Positions 1-6,400 of a stretch of DNA of 10,693 bases are shown here, piece by piece. The stretch lies in the NCBI GenBank assembly GCA_003024985.2, contig PXIH01S0019950.1; one strand, 5' to 3'. The stretch is from Euperipatoides rowelli (lineage: Eukaryota > Onychophora > Udeonychophora > Euonychophora > Peripatopsidae). The notes under the pieces were generated by a model. That model had not been told where the DNA came from and ran no database searches. It saw nothing but the letters and a program-made list of their open reading frames with translations. Numbering within the stretch: position 1 is the stretch's first letter; every line of letters begins with the position of its first letter. Position numbers and translations under genes: made by a program.

Positions 1-356
1 TGAAAATCAATAATTAAAAAAAATTAAAAAAATCCGTTACATTTGACCTTTAATGATTTTGAGTCAACGTGAACCCAAAATAAAACGTTAGTAATTCGCT
101 ATCAGTTGCTTCTGAAATTAGAGGCTAGTTATTTTCCTTCTTTCCTTATTAAAATGTAACAAAGTGTTCTAACGTTTCCTCTATATTTTCTCTACAGAAT
201 TGACAATTTCTACCAATTTGATTGCATCTATCTTTACCATACAAATGGTCTAGTCATGTCTTTAATTACTTCTATAACTCGATGTCTTTCATCACTGATA
301 TTTATTGTTCAAATTTACTGGGAGTAAAAATTGTCAATTTCAAGTTTTTGTAATAC

Positions 357-490
357 AATTGGTCCCCAAATAACGTTCTTAATTGGTTCCCCAAAAGTCA
401 TGTGCTAATTGAAACTTTGCTATTTGGAACCTGAAATCTCATAAGAAATAAGTTTATAAGCATTAATTGGTTCCTGAACAGCGCTAATTA
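357..490 (+). repeat. Three related AATTGGTTCC-type motifs
   Basis: AATTGGTCCCCAAA occurs near 358, AATTGGTTCCCCAAAA near 381 and TTAATTGGTTCCTGAACA near 463. The last two are both followed at variable distance by GTGCTAATT or GCGCTAATT. An inverted GGAACC lies at 426-431. This may be a decayed repeat with direct and inverted copies; it matches no family I can name. Confidence 0.35.
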
Positions 491-2549
491 AAAAAATCTT
501 TCATATAGTTAATGAAACAAATACCGTAGGCCTGCTGTAAACATAAAAAATAACTAACATTATATTAATATTTGATAAAATGAAATGGATGTTGGAATCT
601 TATAGCCTATAAAATAATGATTAGTAGAGTATTCATAAGAGAATAAAAAAAATGGTTAAAATAATTGTATTCAACAAAAAAAAAAATTATGTTAAATTAT
701 ATTTTCTGAAATTTTAAGTATGCAGGATGACAGTTCGAAGAAGATTTTGGGTTGGTCTCATTTTTTACAGTCTGCAACCTGCCTTCCCCATGCAGTTCAA
801 TTTCAGTATAGTAGAATGAAATGGGGATTTTTTTTTCAAAAGATTATTTATTAACTAAATAAAAAGTTAATAATTTAATAAATATTCTTTTGAAATTTAA
901 AAAAAAAAACAACCCATCAGCTATTATAATATTTTGTTTATTTACCAATTTAGAAAAAAAAATTATAAGCATAATATTGAAAATATTAGTACGGTAAATG
1001 CTTTTATTGTATATATGCAGTATAAGGCAAAGATGTTCAAAAACGTTAAATGTGAAACGGGTGACAATTATTTACGTAAATACGGATTTGGATTTTGTTA
1101 AACTAAGGATCTAGTGTACATTGTTTATTTAAAATCAAATATTCAAAGTGTCCTTTAGCAACAATTTATTAAGAATTGGTATTTATTTTTATTTTATGTT
1201 GCATCATAATAAGAAATGACTCATGTTAACTATTATTTATTTTAATGGCCATTCATTTCCTATTTTGAACTATACGATTGTAGTTTAATCCATAATCTCA
1301 CATTAGCTTACATTCTAAAAGTTGAATTGCCTTATCTTGCCTTTTTTTTTTTTTTAACTTCCAAATCTTTATAGATTGGTTGCTCTCATTGATGATGCTA
1401 CGTTTTAGTTTGAAAAATAACTTATTATGACTGAATTGAGTGTTTTTGATCGCTCACTCATTTTCATTCACCACAAGAGTAGGCTAATAAGTTATGGAGT
1501 AGATGGTTAAATGGTCCTTTCCAATCTTAGTAAATCAATTTATTTAATGCTAATTTATTGCCATTCCTATACATTTTTCTGAGAAATTTCAAGTCTACAT
1601 TTATGTAGAACTTAGCCTACCTGGAATTGTAATATATTGTTATAATTTTCTTTAGGTTAGTACTGTTTGAATTCTCCTGTCATTTATTTGGTAGTGACTT
1701 AGTGCCAGACCAGAGATTAGAGTACAGGCCTGCCTTGTGGCTTTACAAAGGAATTCGTAGCATTAAGGCAAGAACTTTAGAATTAAGTTCAAGATATTAG
1801 AATATTAATAATTTACATCGTTGCAGGTTTAAAGATAAATATAAATAGCCTCCAGTATATTAGAGGGTCTTTATTTCACTTCCCATTGTACTGTTCATCT
1901 TGTAATTATGATTTGAGAATTGAGGGGTCAAATTATGATTAATGTTTTGGATTAAAGATCTTTATCTGCACCAATTAAAAAAAAAAATTCCACATTCTTT
2001 TGGATAGTGCAATATTTTGATTAACAATTATCTTGGATTTAGAGAGAAATATTTGCTAATGAATATCATAGAATTGTCTAATTTCTTTAACTATTCAAAC
2101 TGCATAAAGTTATATGCTGTATGTAATAAGTATGGTAATTATATATTTTTTTTTAAAAAAAATTGAGATAGGCAATATGAAGAATAATGGCCCAATTTAA
2201 TTGAAAATTTTTTTTTTTTTTTTAATATATTTTTTTGCTGATTGAGGAAGAATTAAATATTGCTTAATTTCAAAATCTTAGAAATCAACCACCACCACCA
2301 GAATACTTTTATCAGCAACTTTTTATAACTTGTAATGAAATCCCAATATATAATATATTTTAAACAGAATGGCTTGGGAATTTAATAGTCGATGGGCAAA
2401 GTAGGCTGTGGTCCTTTAATGATTACCCCCCCCTCCTTTTTATACATTTTAATAATTTGTCAGTTATATAACAGGCTTTAAATCAGCTTTAAATATTTTA
2501 AATGAAAATAAAATTATAAAAATTTACACAAGTTCTAATATAAATTAAC

Positions 2550-2852
2550 TAGCATCTATGTATCAAACTTATTTTTACCTTTTCCTCCAAAATGGCATAT
2601 GAGCTCAAATGCCTTATTTTTTTTATTTAAGAGTCCTAACCTTAGCCTTACCCTGAACCCTAACTCCAACTTCATGTGAAATCCACAGTGCCCCAACCCT
2701 ATGATAATCAAGAGGTGCAATATACTTTTTTTTTTTATCAATTTCGATATTTTGACGTAACTTCCATCGGCCCAACCATTAACCAATCAACGGCCATCAA
2801 CGGTTGAATTTTGTGAGTAATGGGCAATGGTAAGTTTGATACCCAGACACTA
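2550..2852. mobile_element. Candidate TA-flanked MITE (Tc1/mariner-like non-autonomous element)
   Basis: The ends are inverted repeats. The left end at 2552-2571 and the reverse complement of the right end at 2831-2850 agree at 16 of 20 positions, including a perfect 12-base core GTATCAAACTTA. Both ends are flanked by TA (2550-2551 and 2851-2852), which fits the target duplication of Tc1/mariner-type elements. The element is 299 bp, with no transposase. Weaker similarity between the arms continues inward and reaches a shared CAAAAT. The interior holds telomere-like hexamers and two ATCAACGG copies ten bases apart near 2787-2804. Its base composition is richer in C on the + strand than the surrounding intron. 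The family is not identified. Confidence 0.6.
2635..2670 (+). repeat. Degenerate telomere-like hexamer array, six units
   Basis: Six successive hexamers can be read: CCTAAC, CTTAGC, CTTACC, CTGAAC, CCTAAC, TCCAAC. They are permutations or variants of the CCCTAA (TTAGGG) repeat. The array lies inside the candidate MITE. Confidence 0.55.
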
Positions 2853-3309
2853 TAATAAATTATTATGAGGTAATATTTAATTCTGAGTCGTGTTTCAATT
2901 TTTATAATTAAATTGAATTGTATATTTATAAATTAAATGGCCAGTGTGGGTGCCCTCACCTTGTGGCCTTCTGAGCGATCGTCTTATCTATCCTAATTTT
3001 TAATAACGCACTTTTATTTTGCATTGTTACTATTTAATTTAAAATTCACCTTTGTAAAAATTTTAAGGGATTAAAAATAATTCAAGGAATGGTTCTTGTT
3101 CTATTCTTGACGTTTTAGTTGTTAGAGAAGAAATCTAAATGTTTGTTTATTTTTTTTTTAATTTATAGTTTTATCTTAAATAGCTTTATCTGTAAATATA
3201 TATTTTCCCCTTCTGATGAAACAAAAAAATAATGTGTTTAATTTATTAAAATCATTAAATTATTGATATAAAATTTAAGTATGCCTGTTTATTGTTTGTT
3301 TATTTTAAG

Positions 3310-3495
3310 GGCTTAAGTGGTGGAGAAATTGTTATCTATCCCAACAAAAACTTACCTATTGAATTTAAATCTGAAGAGAATATTATAGTAGGAAATGTAT
3401 GCCTATACGGTGCAACTTCAGGAAAGGCCTTTATTAGAGGAATGGCTGCTGAAAGATTCTGTGTTCGTAATTCTGGTGCAACAGCGGTTATCGAG
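3310..3495 (+). CDS. GLT1: GOGAT exon A: GXGXG domain, first part
   Basis: The exon has 62 codons and both boundaries are phase 0. It starts with [11 protein letters not shown], which in the family directly follows the conserved NDYVGK, so the acceptor TTTTAAG at 3309 fits the family exactly. It goes on with [20 protein letters not shown] and [18 protein letters not shown], and ends at the donor GAG|GTAATA. These Gly-rich turns belong to the right-handed beta-helix of the GltB C-terminal domain, which is structural and packs against the FMN synthase domain rather than being catalytic. The open frame extends upstream through TTG at 3292, but those codons are intron (pyrimidine-rich run before the AG) and have no family match. 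Confidence is high for the coding call and for both edges. Confidence 0.95.
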
Positions 3496-6400
3496 GTAAT
3501 ATATTAAATTTTTTTTTACTACAGAGTTTTATATCATAAATTATAGTAAATAACTACCAACAAATAGGCATATATTTGGCTTTCTTTGCTTTAATTATAT
3601 TCTTCTGTTTAAATTAATCGTTAAATATTCATGATATTTGGGACAGAAAAAAATTGAACTCTGAATTTAAATTTCTAGAGCCATGGTATCTAACCTTTTT
3701 TCAAAAGTGCCAAAATTAAAAAAAAAAAAAAAATTTCATTTTTTAAGCTCAGTGCAGCGATAAATTTTTAGCTTATCCTTAAAAAAAAAAATAGAAATTA
3801 AATTTAATATTAAATTTAGTGTTTAAAATGTTTTTTATAATGTCAGGAAAAAAAGTTAAGGCGGCTGGAACAGGGAGGGGTCAGGGTTAATGTTATTTAA
3901 GTATAAAACTACATTTTTTATTATTATTATTAAAACTTTTAATAGTTTAAAAGCAGAGAAAGAGGATGTTAAAAAGACATCAAAAGAAATGAATATTATT
4001 GAACCGGTGTTAAGAAATAGTTGTGAAAATAAATTTTAGCTAAATTTTAATTTAGTGAATCTAAGCTGGATGCTAAATACGCCAAATTAAATCGGTAGCT
4101 AAAATTTCTCACACTATATTTGCTAAAAATTTGATCAAGTTTTTTTTTTTTTGGCAACTTTTATCACTTTGACTCAAACTAGTGGCCAATTCACCTAATT
4201 TGGCAATTAGCTAATACACGTTGGACAACTAGATTCTAGATTAATGAATTTTTAATACTATATAAAACGATTTTTTTTTTTTTACAAACAAATTAAAATT
4301 GAGCTTAATTTTCAACCTACTTGTATTCAGTTGCTTTATTTTCTAAAAATAATGTTTAATTAAAAGCTAACTTTGTTGATTTTTTTAACAAATTATATCT
4401 CCAAATAGTGGTGAGCAACATCTTTTCTGTTTACCATATTTGAAATGTCGTCATTCACATTATTCTGTAAAGAATGTTTGTTGTTGTGACCCTGGAATTT
4501 GGGTTTTTGGCTTTCATTACTTTCTATAGCTTAGTCTATCCCGGTGTTACTATATTCTTTATACACTGTAAATGTTTTCTGTAAATAGACGCATAACTTT
4601 GGGCATTTTAATTTATGATTATTGAGAGAAACTAACATGACTATTTTCTTTATGTTAAAAACGGACTAATATTTTTTATAAGTTTTGATATGTATTTAAA
4701 AATTATCTTTGTTAAAGATAGTTACAAAATGTCATTGAAAATGATTAATTATAAAACAATTTTGTCAAGGGAGAAAATGTGCTATCCCCTATGCCAAAGG
4801 AGCCCTTAGGCTAAATGTTATTTAAAAGTAACTTAAAGGAACTATAATTACCGTACTGTGTTATTTGTATGCACATACGGTATGTGTAACTAAAATAAGT
4901 GTATATTATTGTTTTATTTATATTTAAATTCAAGAGCCAAAATCCATTAAGAGCTTATATTGTAATATGGAGCCTTAATTTTATTAACCCTTTACACTCC
5001 ACCCAAATTTGCAGTAAATGTGTTTCTAGGACTCCACATTAAAAATTTTTTTTTTTTTTTTTTTTTTTTTAATTTTTTTTAACAAAAATGTTTGAATGAA
5101 CAAAAAATTGATTTTATTCTTCACCTCTGACAATATTTTAAGTGAAAAAAAAAATATTTCTAGCCCATTACAGTATATCGAGATTCTTTAAATCCTTATT
5201 TTGTTCATTTTTTTTTCTTATTTTGAAAATGTATTTTCTAGCTACACTAATTAGTATGCTAATAAATATACGGAAGAAAACTTGACCCAAAAAACAACAT
5301 ATTTTCATTTTACTTTTTAAATATATTTTGGGATAATTAAAGACAAATATTTTTTTATTCTTTGAATGTTAAAAAAAATAAAATTTAAATGTTTTTGTTC
5401 ATTTTTTAATTATAGCATTTATTGTGAAATCCAAAGTTACAAATGAATGTACAATAGTGAATAGTATTAACAATAATTATTGAATAGGTAAACAAAATCT
5501 AATTATGTTTGAATTACTTTAAAATTCACCTAGATGTGGATTTTATTTACATTAAGATAATTATTTTGAATTGTCATTATACGATAAGTTTGAATTATTA
5601 GAAAGATGAATAATTCTAAGGGTAATTGTAAATAATACACATTATGTTCAAACAATAAATCATGGATGGAATAGCAGTCTTTTGGTATCTTTTTAATATT
5701 GAAAAATCACAGAGAAAAAAAAAAGCCAGTATTATAATTATGCACAACTGCATAATAATTATAAATGTCTGTATTATCTGACGTAAGAATGGGAAAAGTT
5801 AATCTGTAGGAAAATTATATACTCTAAAAAAAAAAAAAATATTTTCTGTGTTGAAGAAATCACCCAGACTAAGTGGTTCTCACAGGAAAACCTGTGAGAA
5901 CCACTTAGTCTGGGAAATTTCAACCTCATTCTAAAGAAAAATGGCTATCCTGAAAATCCTATTAAATTTAGCTTTTTGTTTTATAGTCATTTCTAATCTT
6001 CTCAACATTTAAATTTGTCTTAAATCATAATAATTTTCATTCTGAAATATCTAATTGATATGTGGGCTTATCCCAACTGGCAAAGAAACAATTCTGACTA
6101 TAATTTCTTACAGTCTACCCATTATATTAATAGCTACTATCAACACCCATTGTATTTTGCAATATATTTGTTTATAGCATTATTAAACCTATGTTTTTAT
6201 TTTAGGGTGTTGGCGATCATGGCTGTGAATACATGACTGGTGGTTTAGTAATTGTTTTGGGTCCAACTGGTCGAAACTTTGCTGCGGGAATGTCTGGTGG
6301 GATAGCATATGTTTTAGACAAGTAATTACTCAATATTATTCATAACTGTGGATATCAATATTTTTTTTATAAAAAATTCCCTTTTGTTATTTACTTTCAT

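Larger units (their letters stand above)
1..3309 (+). other. Intron upstream of GOGAT exon A (3' part), no exon seen
   Basis: The stretch is AT-rich with many A and T runs and stops in all frames. I looked for the preceding GOGAT exon, which should end in a sequence like GDANDYVGK, and found nothing like it, so the intron is longer than 3.3 kb. It holds a set of related AATTGGTTCC motifs near 357-490, a weak open stretch followed by ATTAAA and an A run at 1633-1987, and a candidate miniature inverted-repeat element at 2552-2850. The rest looks like unremarkable intron. Confidence 0.8.
3496..6205 (+). other. Intron between GOGAT exons A and B (2,710 bp)
   Basis: The donor is GAG|GTAATA and the acceptor is TATTTTAG. 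No coding stretch is visible. It contains a 90-bp imperfect foldback (4023-4112), a short stem at 4849-4882, a 25-base T run (5046-5070), an AT-rich palindrome (5731-5763) and a perfect 24-bp inverted repeat (5863-5914). The remainder is low-complexity AT-rich sequence. Confidence 0.85.

Noticed and set aside
1633-1800. 55-codon open frame with plausible acceptor CTTTAG upstream, as a GOGAT exon
   Set aside because: Its sequence does not resemble any GOGAT segment and it ends in a stop, so it cannot be an internal exon of this gene; kept only as a weak retrocopy idea.
2556-2786. 76-codon open frame on the - strand
   Set aside because: It lies inside the candidate MITE. Its LELGFRVRLRLGL part is only the translation of the telomere-like hexamers, and it has no protein family features.
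3292-3309. Upstream extension of the exon A frame to a TTG start
   Set aside because: These bases form the acceptor's T-rich tract and AG; the protein starts matching the family exactly at 3310, and GOGAT needs upstream exons.
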